A program made the position numbers and the translations under genes. A DNA stretch of 64,000 nucleotides from Apricaphanius iberus. Lineage: Eukaryota > Chordata > Actinopteri > Cyprinodontiformes > Aphaniidae. How positions within the stretch are numbered: position 1 is the first letter of the stretch; every line of letters begins with the position of its first letter. The stretch lies in the NCBI GenBank assembly GCA_028564705.1, contig JAPXFQ010002158.1, positions 1 to 64,000 on the forward strand. Direction: 5' to 3'. Under the pieces are notes generated by a model. The model had not been told where the DNA came from, did no database searches, and saw nothing but the letters and a program-made list of their open reading frames with translations. Positions 22,366 to 33,566 of this stretch are shown one piece after another.

Positions 22366-22743
22366 CTACATAGTGACAGCCATTGGTACCTTAAATGATA
22401 CAATAAAATTTTTTACATCCTGGCAGATCCTTACTCCCTGGGTGAAGGCTTCCTGTCGAGGAGGAGGCAGCTGTGGGTCAGGGTTCTCATGCTGAGAAGG
22501 TGGTAGGCCAGGAGGGAGGGGAATTTCCTTGGACGGGGCCCTTATAGTAACGGGGGTGCAGTCAATTACGCCGATTATGTTTAGGAAACCGGACATTGCT
22601 GCCAATTGCATCTTAATTTCGGCCTGCTCCCCCACAGTATATGGAAACGTGATGTATTGCCTGCTCATTTTAATGATCCCATCCAAGACTGCAGGCATTA
22701 TTGAGCTCAGGGACGGCAGATGATTCAATTTATTAATTGGCAT
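22366..22743 (-). pseudogene. HARBI1-type DDE nuclease, fragment
   Basis: The minus frame reads YITFPYTVGEQAEIKMQLAA, then SGFLNIIGVIDCTPVTIRAP, the conserved block holding the first catalytic Asp of PIF/Harbinger nucleases (usually GAIDCTH). After IRAPS the sequence becomes proline-rich and unrelated, so most of the catalytic domain is gone. Only about a third of the usual 350 residues remains. Confidence 0.75.
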
Positions 22744-23161
22744 ACAGTCCCGGCCCTTTTATCTGAGTTAAAGGTTTTGAGATAAATTTTATGTATCTAT
22801 TTTAATGTTGAAAAATGTTTTTAGAAGAGCTCTAGCTCACTGAAAAGCTACAATATAGATATCATTGCTGGTTTGGATGTTTATAATAACATGAATCCAT
22901 AATTAATGTTTGGTGTGAGGTGAAATGATATGTGTGAGAGGAGTAATATGCAGTCTGGCTGCAGTTCACCACCTCACCAACTGTGTCGTTGATTCCCCCC
23001 CATCTCCAAAATGTCCGTACGCACGGGTCAGAGCTGGCATACCGGTGCGCACATTTTCCCGTCAAGTTTGTTTTTTATAAATCACAACTTTTGCTTTGAA
23101 AGTGGCGTAGGCCAGTTTCGGGCCCTATTTTGTGCGTATGCAACGTTTATAAATGAGACCC

Positions 23162-24250
23162 CAGGTCTTGTTAGATCTCAATGCTGCTTTTGACACAGTC
23201 GGTCATAAATTTATCTTAGAAAGGCTTGAACATGCAGGAATCAAGGGAACAGCTTAAATCATATCTGTCCGACATATTCCAGTTTGTTCATGTCAATGAT
23301 AAATCTTCTTCACACTCAAGGGTTCCTTGTGGAGTGCCACAGGGTTATGTGCTTGGACCGATTCTCTTCACTATATTTATGCTTCCAATTGGTAAATTAA
23401 TTAGACAACATGGAATGAATTTCCACAGTTATGCTGATGATACACAATTATATTTATCCATAAAACCTGATGAAACCAATCAGTTTGGTACATTACAAGA
23501 ATGTCTCGAAGACATAAAAACCTGGACGACTCTGAATTTTCTACTTTTAAATTCAGACAAGACAGAGGTTGTTGTCTTTGGACCAGAACCTTTAAAAAGG
23601 AAACTGCAAAATCAATCACTTCATCTGGATAGCACTAATTTGGCCTCTGGTAATAATGTAAAAACCTTGGTGTAATTTTTGACCAAGACATGACATTTAA
23701 ATCCCATATTAAACAAGTTTCTGAGATTTCTTTCTTTCACCTCCGGAATATTTCTAAAATTAGAAACATCCTGTCCAGGAGTGATGCAGAGAAACTAGTG
23801 CATGCTTTTGTTACTTCAAGGCTGGACTACTGTAATTCGTTATTATCAGGAAGTCCACAAAATGCAATTAAAAGCTTTCAGGTGATCCAAAATGCTGCAG
23901 CAAGAGTTCTGATGAATATTAAAAAGAGAAATCACATTTCTCCTGTTTTGGCTTCTCTTCATTGGCTCCCTGTTAAATTGAGAATGTAGTTTAAGATCCT
24001 CCTCCTTACTTATAAAGCCCTTAATAATCAAGCTCCATTGTACATCAGAGATCTGATTATTCCATATGTTCCTAATAGAGCACTTCGTTCTCAGAATGCA
24101 GGTCTACTGGTAGATTTCAACAAGTAGAAAAGGAGGCAGGTCTTTTAGTTATCAGGCTCCTCTCCTGTGGAACCAGCTCCCAGTTTTAGTCAATTAGGCA
24201 GATACTCTGTCTATTTTCAAGCCTAAGTTTAAAACCTTCCTTTTGGATAA
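23162..24250 (+). pseudogene. L2-type reverse transcriptase and C-terminal region (copy B)
   Basis: After the Harbinger the LINE resumes at VLLDLNAAFDTVGH. The frame at 23226-23675 has VPCGVPQGYVLGPILF and SYADDTQLYLS (catalytic pair present) and NSDKTEVVVFGPE. A frameshift near 23672 leads to 23690-23989 with SFFHLRNISKIR, RLDYCNSLLSGSP and VLASLHWLPVK. Stops follow. The same protein region is intact in one frame at 60198-60929, which makes the lesions easy to see. Confidence 0.85.
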
Positions 24251-24895
24251 AGCTTATAGTTAGAGTGGCTTAGGTTATCCTGAGCTATTTTTGTAGTTAT
24301 GCTGCTATAGGTTTAGACTGTTGGAGGACAGACGGACCACGTTTCTTCTCTCTTCTACTTTTCTCCTCTACTACTCTCCAGATATAGTTTTTCTGCTGTT
24401 ATTGCAATTGTTAAACCAGTTTTCTCTCAGTGTTTTTCTCCCCATAGAAGCTCTACATGGTTTGGTACCCTGCTCAACTATAAAGCCCTCAGCTGGATGG
24501 GGAATATTGGTCCAGATGATGCTCAAAGTCACCGAGCATCCTCCATGCTGTCTCTTCTCTGTCTTCTCAGACCCCAGACGGTCATGGCAAATGACTGCTT
24601 GTACTGAGCCAGGTTCTGCCGGAGGTTTCTTCCTGTTAAAGGGGAGTTTTTCCTCTCCACTTTCTCTACATGCTTGCTCATTATGAGGGATTGCTAAGGC
24701 ATAGCTGTGGTTGGAGTCTGCATGATCTGGACACAACCTCACGTTGATGACTCATCGCAATCTGCTGGGATTCCTTACACAGAAAACTTTTAACTGATTG
24801 GAATGTTTGTATATTTGTATTGAAATGACTTTTCTTGTAAAGTGCCTTGAGATTACATTTGTTGTGAATCGGTGGTATGTAAATAAAAGTTAATT

Positions 24896-25411
24896 GAATT
24901 GAAAAATAGCCACAAATCTAGTCCAGCATCCCTATTACATCCCGTTGTAGAGCTCTCAAGTGAGGAAAAGCCAGGTCAATGTTGACTCTTGTCTCCTGGA
25001 TTACCTCAATAGCAGTAATCTAGGTTTGTTTATAACCGTCAAGTATTGTGTGATGTAATACCATAAAGGAAAACTCAATAAGTACTTCCTGGAGGTATCC
25101 CAGTAGAGAAAGGTTGTATAGTGTGGTTTTCAGCGGCGAGATGCTCCCAGGTAGGGATAGCTCTAAAAATGCACATAGAAAATGCTGATGTGGTGCTAAA
25201 ACGTTTCAAAAACATATTTTTTTGTTAAGGTATTTAGTTACGGAGTGCATTTTTAAAGTTGCCGTGCATTTATATTCAGCCCAAACTGAATCAATCAGTA
25301 AGTAAGGGCATCTTCTGCTACATTGCCCTCTGCAGGTCTTGTATCTCTACTAGCTTTGCACGTTCACAAACTGAACCCAAATCTTCGCAAAAAGACACGC
25401 AAGTTGGATTC
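24896..25411. other. Unassigned sequence
   Basis: Follows the L2 tail. No ORF or repeat pattern I can name. Confidence 0.4.
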
Positions 25412-25585
25412 CTTTTTTTTAAAGGTTTTTTGGCCATGTTGCCTTTATTTGACAGGGGATACTACATAGAAGGGAGAGAAGACATGTGACAAAGGTAAAG
25501 ACAGGAATCAAACCTGGGATGATCGCAATCGAGGACTGACATCGTGCATCTCCAATAACCACTATGCTACGCAGCGCCCCTGCAT
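25412..25585 (-). mobile_element. tRNA-derived SINE-like element (second family)
   Basis: On the minus strand the head reads GGGGCGCTGCG, then an A box TAGCATAGTGG and a B box GGTTTGATTCC. The tail has CTTCTCTCCC and ends AATAAAGGCAACATGGCC before an A/T run. This layout fits an RNA polymerase III SINE distinct from the 10599 family. It is too diverged for a real tRNA. Confidence 0.6.
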
Positions 25586-27646
25586 TTAGGTTTTCACTTT
25601 AACTGGACAATTTCAACATGTCAATATGTTTCGATCTAAACCATTCCATAGTACCTCTGCATGTTTAGGTTTGTTGTTGTACTGGAAGATTAAACTCTGC
25701 GCGGTTCTGATATATTTTTGTAACCTCTAGCTGGCTATCCAGTTAGAGGTTCCATCTATGTTCCCATTATTGCTGGCCACCATATCTCACCATGAAGCTG
25801 ATTTATTCAGGGTGATGAGTGGGTTAATGTCCACCCCATGCATAGCATATTGCATGCAAGTCCAAATATAACATTATTTTGTACCAAATCTAAAAGAAAC
25901 ACTTCTTATTGTTGTCAGGTTACACGTTTCTCTCATGCAAGTCTGTGGATCTCTTCAGGAACTGCACAACCTGCTTGTATAGGGTTTTCAGGAACATAAT
26001 TAAACAAGGGAGACTGTTTCTCTATGCTCCTTAAAACTGGAATCAACTTCTCAAAACCTGATAATCTTAGTTTCTTTATTTAAGGGCTGAAAACATCATT
26101 GTATTCTGCAGCTTGCCCATCAAGGTCAAACGTAATTTTATCAGCCCATTTTATTATTCCTTTACTGTAAATAAAATGGCTGCATTTTATAAAATTTCCT
26201 GTCTTTAAACTTCTTTACCTATTTTACTTAATTTCAAGTGAAGTACTTTCAGTTGCCTGTTGTATGACTTCAGCTATACAAATAAACTTGCCTCGTCTTC
26301 TTACTTGCCATTGTATGAATTACGTGAACTCCAGTTTTACGTTTGTTTGTTTTTTCAGTTACATACAATTTTCATTTAATTTAGCTTAAACATAGAGTTA
26401 CACTATTCAGAACACAGCCAATATTCCCCATCTCCTAATCCTTATTTTTGGTCTCCACGGCAGATGAATACTGCTGTCTCTGAACTCCTCCCCCCTTGTC
26501 AATAACCCGTTACAGTTAATTACATTTAATTTACTGTCCATGACTGTCCATTACTGGCATTTCAAATGGAGGCTCTTATGTTATCAGGGTATTTTGGTGA
26601 TGATAATTCTCCTCTGTAGCTGGTCAAAACTTGGAATTTCACTGATTACATCTGTGGTTCTAGATTAATAGATTCTCATGAAGCCAGTGACAGACAATGT
26701 GTAGTTTTAAAAGATTGTTGTGATTTTGTGTTGGTCTGTTAGCTTCTTGTTGTGGAAGCTCACCTGGTACCATACATAAATGGAAGGTATGTTGGGTCAG
26801 CAGACTTCGCCAGCTGTATTTATTTCCTGAATGGCAGTAGCGATTAATGATGTTGGTTCATGTTAGTCACGGCATGGCTTCCTCGCAGCAGCCAGAGACA
26901 GTTACTCTGGGAACGGCTTCAGGTTGGATTCAGTGGCCTGTTTGGGCACTTAGAATTAAACCAGACAGACATCCAGTCCTTGAACATGCAATTAGAATAT
27001 AAACAGTTGTCACCTATTATCTTTGGAATTTGTAAAATGTATTAAATCACACTGATGTACCCATTAGTTAATTTTGAGAAGCTGGAGGACAACAAACAAT
27101 CAGTAAAATTTGAGAGGAGGAAAAACAATATTTTATTTGGAGTCATTCCAAATGCTTTTCTTTTGGTCGTTAGGTCTTCTCACGACAGTTTATTCCTTCA
27201 GGCCATGGGAGAACAGAGTTGGCTGGGGAACACTAGGACAAATTGCTCAACATAAAATCTGGGGAGGTTCATCAAGCAAATTGACAAGGTGATCCGATGA
27301 TAGAATAGTTTAGGGTAAAACTTTCATGTGAAATAAGCATGGCACTTATTCAGTGTGTTATTATCAATAAACACAAATAAAAAGAGAGATACAGGTCCAG
27401 AGGAGGCTGTTGGCATGAAAATGTGCCCACAGCCCTCAGTTTCACACTCTGGCTGCAGAACAGATAAGAAGTCTCAGATCTCTAACAGCCATGGGTGATG
27501 GCTAAGGGCTTACAACATAGAATGTTGGTTGATGGGATACGTTTCTTTGCTTTTTTACAATAATATATCCAGGTGAACATCTGTGACTTACAGACATTCA
27601 GCATGGGTTCGTTTTTAGTGTGGATATGTCTGGAAAAGAATGCATA

Positions 27647-27649
<3 letters not shown>
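25586..27649. other. Largely unique-looking sequence
   Basis: A LINE-tail-like scrap (GCTATACAAATAAACTTGCC) lies at about 26273-26292. The rest, especially 26400-27480, shows no transposon pattern or convincing exon and may be ordinary intron or intergenic DNA. Confidence 0.4.

Positions 27650-27692
<43 letters not shown>
27650..27692. repeat. (TA)n microsatellite
   Basis: About 21 uninterrupted TA units, 43 bases. Confidence 0.95.
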
Positions 27693-27695
<3 letters not shown>

Positions 27696-27850
27696 CAGGT
27701 AAATAAATTCCATCCATTATTTATCCCACTTCTTTCTCCTAGAAGGGTCACGGGGGGCGGTCTGGTGCAGTTGTCCAACAGTTATTGGGTGAGAGGCACG
27801 GTGCACCTTGCACAGGTCGCCAGTCCATCCATCCAAGGGTGCCCGGTTAG
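27693..27850 (-). repeat. Diverged teleost repeat tail
   Basis: Contains GGTCGCCAGTCCATC and GGTGCACCTTG, the reverse complement of the repeat body at 9340-9385. It abuts the TA microsatellite, a common place for such tails. Confidence 0.5.
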
Positions 27851-30800
27851 ACGTGTGCCATAGAGTCCGTTGTGCGCAACAGATGTTGTGTGTCACCTGC
27901 TGCAGCTTTAACTGCAGGCGTTCCTCCCTGAGGAATCCGACTATTAGCTTACAAAAAAAACAAAAGCTAACATTTTCGTTCCATGCCATGCAGGAACCGC
28001 ATTAGATTTTCTAATAATAGAGCAAGCGTTTAGTTTCACTTTAGTTTATGTGTAGTTGTCTGGTCAGGTTGTTTTGATTGACTACACTAATTAACAGATT
28101 CTATTGAATAGGTATTAACTTGTCAGACAATTGCTGGAGATAGGCAACCCCCCCCAAGATGAAGTTTTCCCCTAGATGAACAGTTTGCTTCACATTCTCA
28201 TTTCACTGCCTGTAAGAAGTTGCTTTGTGGAGCACCTTTTTTTCAGTGGTGAACAGGATTAAAACCAGCAGCAGAGCTACAATGCTCACTGAGAGACATA
28301 ACATCTCATTGCTCATGTTAAAAAAAGAGCTTGCAAACTGGAAATTATAAACCTGTTTAAAGCCTAGTTTATGCTTCACCAACCACAAATTTGCACTCAG
28401 ACGCAGACGTATTGATGGAGATGTTTTTTGTCTATGGTTCTCTGTTTCTTTCTCTCCATTCTGCACTTTTTTTCAAGCGTTGCAAAGCAATTCTGTCCAG
28501 GACAGCAGGGGGTGCTAACGTTTCAACATTTCACCCCCTGCTGCTATGCATGCTATGCAACGTTTGTAACGTTTACGGCTATGCCTACTTTCTGCCTACT
28601 ATCGCAGTGTTGTTTCAGTTTTTTTCTTCAGCCTTTGAACGCATTTCCTCCTCAAGGAGCAATGGATGACACAAAGTAAGTTTTGATCAATCTGTAAAGC
28701 TTTTTACTAGAAGTGCAGCTCATAGAATACCCTAAAAACACATGGAAACAAACACAGCAACCTTTTTTGTTGTTTTCCTACACGTTGTGTTCAAAATCGG
28801 CGAAAGAACAGATTAGATAATTATCCTTTCAATATAAAGTATGTAGTGCCCAAACATTGAATTAACTACTGATTACAGCGACTCCAGAATTCCGTTCTGG
28901 TGAAACAATCTCTGGCTGTTCCTGAACTGACCAATCACAGGCATACACCCTACGTTGATGGAAACGGATAGTTAAAAAATTGACCTCTACTCCATCTGTG
29001 GTTGCGTAAGTGACAGAGAGCCCTTGCGTACACAGTTAATGGAGCTGCGTCAATCCGTCTCTGCCAAGCCACACCTTGTGAAGCTGTAATCCAAAGTTTG
29101 GAATTTGAAATGCTTAACTAATATGTACATTTGATAATGTGAATAAGAAATAAATAGGATAAGATAAACAGGTTTACTTATACATGTTACAGGAAATACA
29201 TTTGTAAATTGTTAACAACTCATTTAAATTGCGTTAGAAACTTGTGTGTTAAGGACGAAAAGTTATGTATTTCAGAAGTTGAGAATGTGTTTGATTACAC
29301 AAGTTAATGCCAGTCAGCTATTTTGAATGTTGGTCTGAACTTATTAGTTTTGCCTGTAGGCCTGTAGGTAGGGGGAGCCATTGTTGCTCCACTTAAGGCA
29401 AATTATGAAATTGGCTAAATGTTCCCTCTTCAGAGGGGCATTACATGCACACAGTAAAAAAAAAGGTATATTTGTTGAGAATAAATTTGGCACACCAATT
29501 GTATGCTGGTGCACACCCAGTGTCTTTTCTCTGGCTACACCACTTATTTGGGGGCATGTGCTCAGAATGGCCTGATACAGTCATTCTGCGGGAGCTGTGG
29601 TTAAGTTGCACTCATTGGTTGTAATTCAGAGGGAAATGAACAGACATTGCCAAACCACCGTCTTTGTAAAAATAAAGACTTGATGGTGAAGTAGTTTATA
29701 ACAACACCAAACAGAAAACACAACAACAAGCCCTGCTTTTTCATGCTGATCTCTTGTTATTTCTGCTGCTCTGGAAGCCTTTTTGTGCTGAACAATGAGG
29801 CTACTCGCTGCTGGAACTGTCATGATATGGGGGTGTACTTAGCTGATTCCTTAATGAGCTCATTGCGTATGGAGACGTGGTGGATTGGAATAGCGGACCA
29901 ACAGTTTACAGAGTCAGAAAAGGATTTGGCTAAAGCAGAAGTTCCATTTGTGGAAGCACATCTTTTAAAGTGCTACTGGTGCAACTGCAAGGGAAATTAA
30001 TACTTCTCGCTGTTGCGCTCGATTTGATGTCAACCATTTTTTTATCTGCTACCAGATGTCAGTAGCTATCTTAAGCTTTGAATAAAAGCCTATCTAACAT
30101 CACAGGGCTTCACCTCAGTGCCATAAAGTATGAAATATCGAAAAAAAAATCTTATCCTTGACCAACCGGAGGTAAACAAACGTCCAAACTCCCTGACTAA
30201 ATTTCCATCCTATCCCTGCATGTGATAAAGTGATATATGAAAATTACAATTTTATTGTATCTTTAATACTTATTGTTTAATATTTTTGTATTTATTGTAA
30301 CAGCCGTTGAACACTCAAACTGTTTTATGCAAAACGTTGCTGAAGGTCGACGGATGATAGGGCTGTACCTGGTATGTTGAGATAGCGTGAAAGAGGGAAA
30401 AAAAACAATGGAAAAAATTATGCTGAGATTTACAGAATACTGCAGAACTTGGGAAGTAGTTCTGTTTCCTCATCGGCTGCTTCCTGCTCAGTCTGAACGC
30501 TTTTTGTAGATATCTTGTCTCTGTTGGCTACATAATATGTCACAGTGCGCTGTCAAACTTCAACAAATTTTTACTTTGACCTGAGCACAGGAGCTACATC
30601 AAGTTGCTTGCACCTTCATATCAAGGCAAGAAGCTGCACTCCAATTGTGCTTTGCTCTGTCAAGTGCAGAACCTTTTTTATGTAGCACCCAATTGATCTT
30701 AAATCCCCTTACTTTGGTGTAAACTCCTTGACACACTGAAGGAAGTAAAAAAATAAATGAAAAAAACTTGAATATGTGCTGAACTCTCTTCATATAGGAG

Positions 30801-31179
30801 TGTAATCAGTGGCATAGCGTGGGGATTCAGTTTGCGCCATCAGTGAGCAATTGTCAATACTCCCTGCATGTTATTAACAGAACCTTAATGAACACATTAC
30901 ATCATTCTTATCATCATACCATAACAACAACGACTAGCCCAATAGAGACAAGGAAAATGCAGAGTAAATACTCTTTCAAAAATGACCAGCCAATCAATAC
31001 ACACAGGTCCCCGTGCGCAAAATCTCTGCACTTTCTGCAATCATTAACCCTCTAAAGACATGTGCCACAATGACATGTAAGCATTGCACAAAACCAAAAC
31101 AACATTGTTAACAATAAACCTTACACACCACAAGAACCTGGTGCATATTAATTATAATAATATTTAATTATATATTACA
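27851..31179. other. Unassigned sequence
   Basis: No recognised gene. 28360-29090 has the feel of an old MITE (GCCTAGTTTATGCTTCACC at its left) but the right end could not be matched. CAGTGGCATAGCGTGGGG at about 30808 resembles a transposon terminus with no partner found. Short ORFs at 28391-28679 and 29743-30000 show no domain. Confidence 0.35.
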
Positions 31180-31316
31180 TCACTTGAAAATAAAATCCAT
31201 GTCTCTATCTTTTTTAAATAGTTCAATCACATCCTTGTGCAGTTGTCATTTTTGTTTCACTTGACTAAAGAGTTCATTTCCAATTGAGAATGACGCCAAA
31301 GAAGAGAGTCTTGTTT
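31180..31316 (-). pseudogene. hAT transposase, extreme C-terminus
   Basis: Minus frames read TRLSSLASFSIGNELFSQ and, after a shift, LHKDVIELFKKDRDMDFIFK before a stop at 31180-31182. This is the usual end of fish hAT transposases of the ZMYM/PRKRIR-like group, just after the dimerisation domain. The upstream part of the same gene lies at 34781-35565, separated by two insertions. Confidence 0.65.
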
Positions 31317-31575
31317 GGCGACTGTGGCTCAGTGGTAGAGTAGTTGGCTTGCAATCGGAGGGTCGTAGGTTCGATTCCAGCTTCCTCCAGTCACATGTTG
31401 ATGTGCCCCTGGGCAAGGCACTTAACCCCCAAATTCTACATTGTCCTATCGAGCCATGTTGGGTGTCGGTTTATGAATGCGAGTGTGAATGGGTGAATGT
31501 GGCTTCAATGTAAAGCGCTTTGAGTGGTCAGTAAGACTAGAAAAGCGCTATATAAGTTCAGACCATTTACCATTT
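31317..31575 (+). mobile_element. tRNA-headed SINE, copy 2, complete
   Basis: A box TGGCTCAGTGG at 31325-31335 and B box GGTTCGATTCC at 31368-31378 both match the polymerase III consensus. The body CCCTGGGCAAGGCACTTAACC and the tail AAAGCGCTATATAAG follow. It splits the hAT transposase: rejoining the flanks gives a reading frame for KGQTRLSSLA with a 3-4 base duplication. It is the reference for the two other copies (10599, 43111). Confidence 0.85.
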
Positions 31576-32322
31576 GTCCTTTTGTGTCCCTTCAAGGGTT
31601 GTCAAAATAATTGATAACAATATATTAATTGATACTAAAACTGGTATCTAACTTAGATATGTTGGTATTGATTTCTTTTTTTTGTCTGACATATACACAT
31701 CCTCCTTCAGAGGACACAGACATGAAGGGGCACCACAACAGAGCTCAAGAATGTGCACATAAATGACAAGTGAGTATACTATTATTTACATAATGACTTT
31801 GAGTTGATGTGATTAAGTTCATAAGTTGTCAGAGGGAATTTTTTTTACTTGTTTCCATCCGCTTCAGCTGTCTGCTCTGTCTTGCTAAACCTGACCCCCC
31901 GTTGTTCCACAGACGTTCCCAGAACAGAACCAGCCTTCTTCATCAGGCTGTTTTTAGTCCCTGACTCTGACGCTGCTACCCCAACAGATGATGAACAAAT
32001 AGATAACACTCTCCACAACAGACTTGTAGAAGATTTGCAGCATCTTGCAAATCTTTCATCAGCACCTTTCTGCAAACCTTGAAGGACCTAAGCTTCCTCA
32101 AAAAGTACAGTCTGCTCTGTCCCTTTTTGTAGATGGCTTCACTGTTGATTCTCTTCTGAAATCTACAATCATCTCCTTTTTTTTGTTCACATTCAAGGTA
32201 AGACGATTGTTTCCATACCGTGCCACAAAGTGTCTCACCATCTCTCTGTATTCAGCTTCTTCTCCATCTCTGATACACCTAACAATTGCAGAGTCGTCTG
32301 CAGATGACAGGTCTCTGTCTTA

Positions 32323-33566
32323 CGATGTGTCCACACCAAACGCAATACGAGCGACTAGAGCTTCAGGTTTACATGTAAAATCAATGGAGGAGCGCGATGA
32401 AGCGCCGCTTGGGTCCCGCGACACTTCAGAAGCAGAATTTGCATTGCGAAAAAGCTTTTCTGCCTGATTTGCGCGAACAATTCACGGTACAGATGTGATG
32501 GATAATTTGCGCTGCATTTTATGTGGTGCATTTTGTGCATTCACATTCATATCGTCTTCCGCTCGAGTTGGAAAAATCTGAACTCCAGCGTCAAATCGCG
32601 CCGCGACAACCAATCAGGGGACAGAGTGTCAGTGATTCTGTCATGGAGTCAAAGCCTCAGCAGGATATGGAGGAAATTCTGATTAACACTGTGGCTAATC
32701 ACCCCGAGCTACATGACACAAGCAGTTTTCTATACAGAGACAGGAATAAAAAAATTATATAATAAATAGGTTAAACTATTTAGACAGGAATGCTCTTAAG
32801 AGGTTTGTGGGTGGCTCTTAAAAGAGCAGTTGTTGCTGTAAAAGCACCTCTCGGCCTAGCAGTGAGCCTTGAAACAGCCTCTTCACCTGGTTTCTTGGTA
32901 GGAGTTCCAGCACCACGTCCCGCACTGCTCAAATATAACATATGTACTTTTATGTACCGCAGACAGATGGACAGCTGTTCAGAAATGTAGTTGGTGTGTC
33001 GGCAGGTGAAGCTTGGACCTTCCCGGCACAAACTGGGCGAGCAGGTCACGTTCTCCAGGCGTCGAGGAGCCGGTGTTTTTGAGAGGGTGCTCGCTGGTCC
33101 CAGCTCTACCGGAGGCCAGGCCGAACACGTAATCCACTCTGTCCTCCTTCAGATCGGAGACCATAATCCATAATCCACCGGCAGCTGCACTCTAGCCCCA
33201 GCTCCGCTGAAGGTCGGGCCGAGTACACGCTTTCGTCCGTTGGCTCAGTCCATATTGCACTGGCGGCTGAATTCTGGCCCCAGCTCCGCTGAAGGCTGGG
33301 CCGAACACGCTGTCCTCCGTCAGCTCGGTCCATAATCCACCGGCTGCTGAAGCCTGGGCCAAACACGCAGTCCTCAATCAGCACAGTCCATATTCCACCG
33401 GCAGATGCACTCTGGCCCCAGCTCTGCTGAAGGCCAGTTCGCGTTTGAAAATGCCATATTTTAAGCGCATCCAGTTTGCTTTGTACACGCTTCAAGGTGC
33501 GAATGTGCACGCGAACAGCTAGGCGCGCGTCACGCTTTTTTGGTCGCGTTTGGTGTGGACACACCG
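32323..33566. mobile_element. Nonautonomous Harbinger-like element (1244 bp) with internal minisatellite
   Basis: The ends are CGATGTGTCCACACCAAACG on the left and CGGTGTGTCCACACCAAACG read inward from the right. TTA flanks both sides (32320-32322 and 33567-33569), the classic PIF/Harbinger duplication. Near 32643 a short ORF (MESKPQQDMEEILINTVANH, then LHDTSSFLYRDRNKK) matches the start of a MADF/Myb-like Harbinger accessory protein. No nuclease remains. An 82-bp tandem repeat fills much of the right third. Confidence 0.8.
33107..33435. repeat. About 82-bp tandem repeat inside the Harbinger element
   Basis: The word TCTRGCCCCAGCTCYGCTGAAGG starts at 33191, 33273 and 33411. The period between the first two is 82 bp; one later unit is about 24 bases short, and a diverged unit precedes 33191. 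Each unit contains a GGTCCATAATCCACCGGC-like block. It is GC-rich against an AT-rich background. Confidence 0.8.

Larger units (their letters stand above)
21538..23161. mobile_element. PIF/Harbinger transposon, decayed, nested in L2 copy B
   Basis: The ends are inverted: GGGTCTCATTGATAAA on the left and GGGTCTCATTTATAAA read inward from the right, followed by GCGTACGCAC-type words. The flanks are CTG (21535-21537) and CAG (23162-23164). Cutting the element out with one CTG restores the LINE frame at TVL|VLLDLNAAFD. Zebrafish Harbinger elements are reported to favour a CWG core followed by GTCTT, as seen here (from memory). It encodes both usual proteins: a Myb/SANT-like one on plus and a HARBI1-type nuclease on minus, each truncated. 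Confidence 0.85.
18480..24895 (+). mobile_element. L2/CR1-group LINE (copy B), near full length, split by a Harbinger
   Basis: Order on the plus strand: 5' leader (about 18480-18753), ORF1 (18754-19645) with an esterase-like domain, ORF2 endonuclease (about 19840-20520), decayed connector, reverse transcriptase (about 21100-21537 and 23162-24250) and a 3' untranslated tail. The tail has the fish-wide words GGTTCTGCCGGAGGTTTCTTC and GTAAAGTGCCTTGAGA, ending in TTGAATTGAA repeats. Bases 21538-23161 are a later Harbinger insertion. Many stops make it inactive. Two other copies share the tail (52263-52494 minus, 60200-62055 plus). Clade assignment between L2 and Rex1 neighbours is by pattern only. 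Confidence 0.8.

Noticed and set aside
28360..29090. Possible MITE starting GCCTAGTTTATGCTTCACC
   Set aside because: The right end could not be paired with the left, so boundaries are unsupported.
32810..32830. Histone mRNA-type 3' stem-loop (GCTCTTAAAAGAGC palindrome)
   Set aside because: No histone coding sequence upstream in any frame of the minus strand; a short palindrome of this kind can occur by chance within a transposon.
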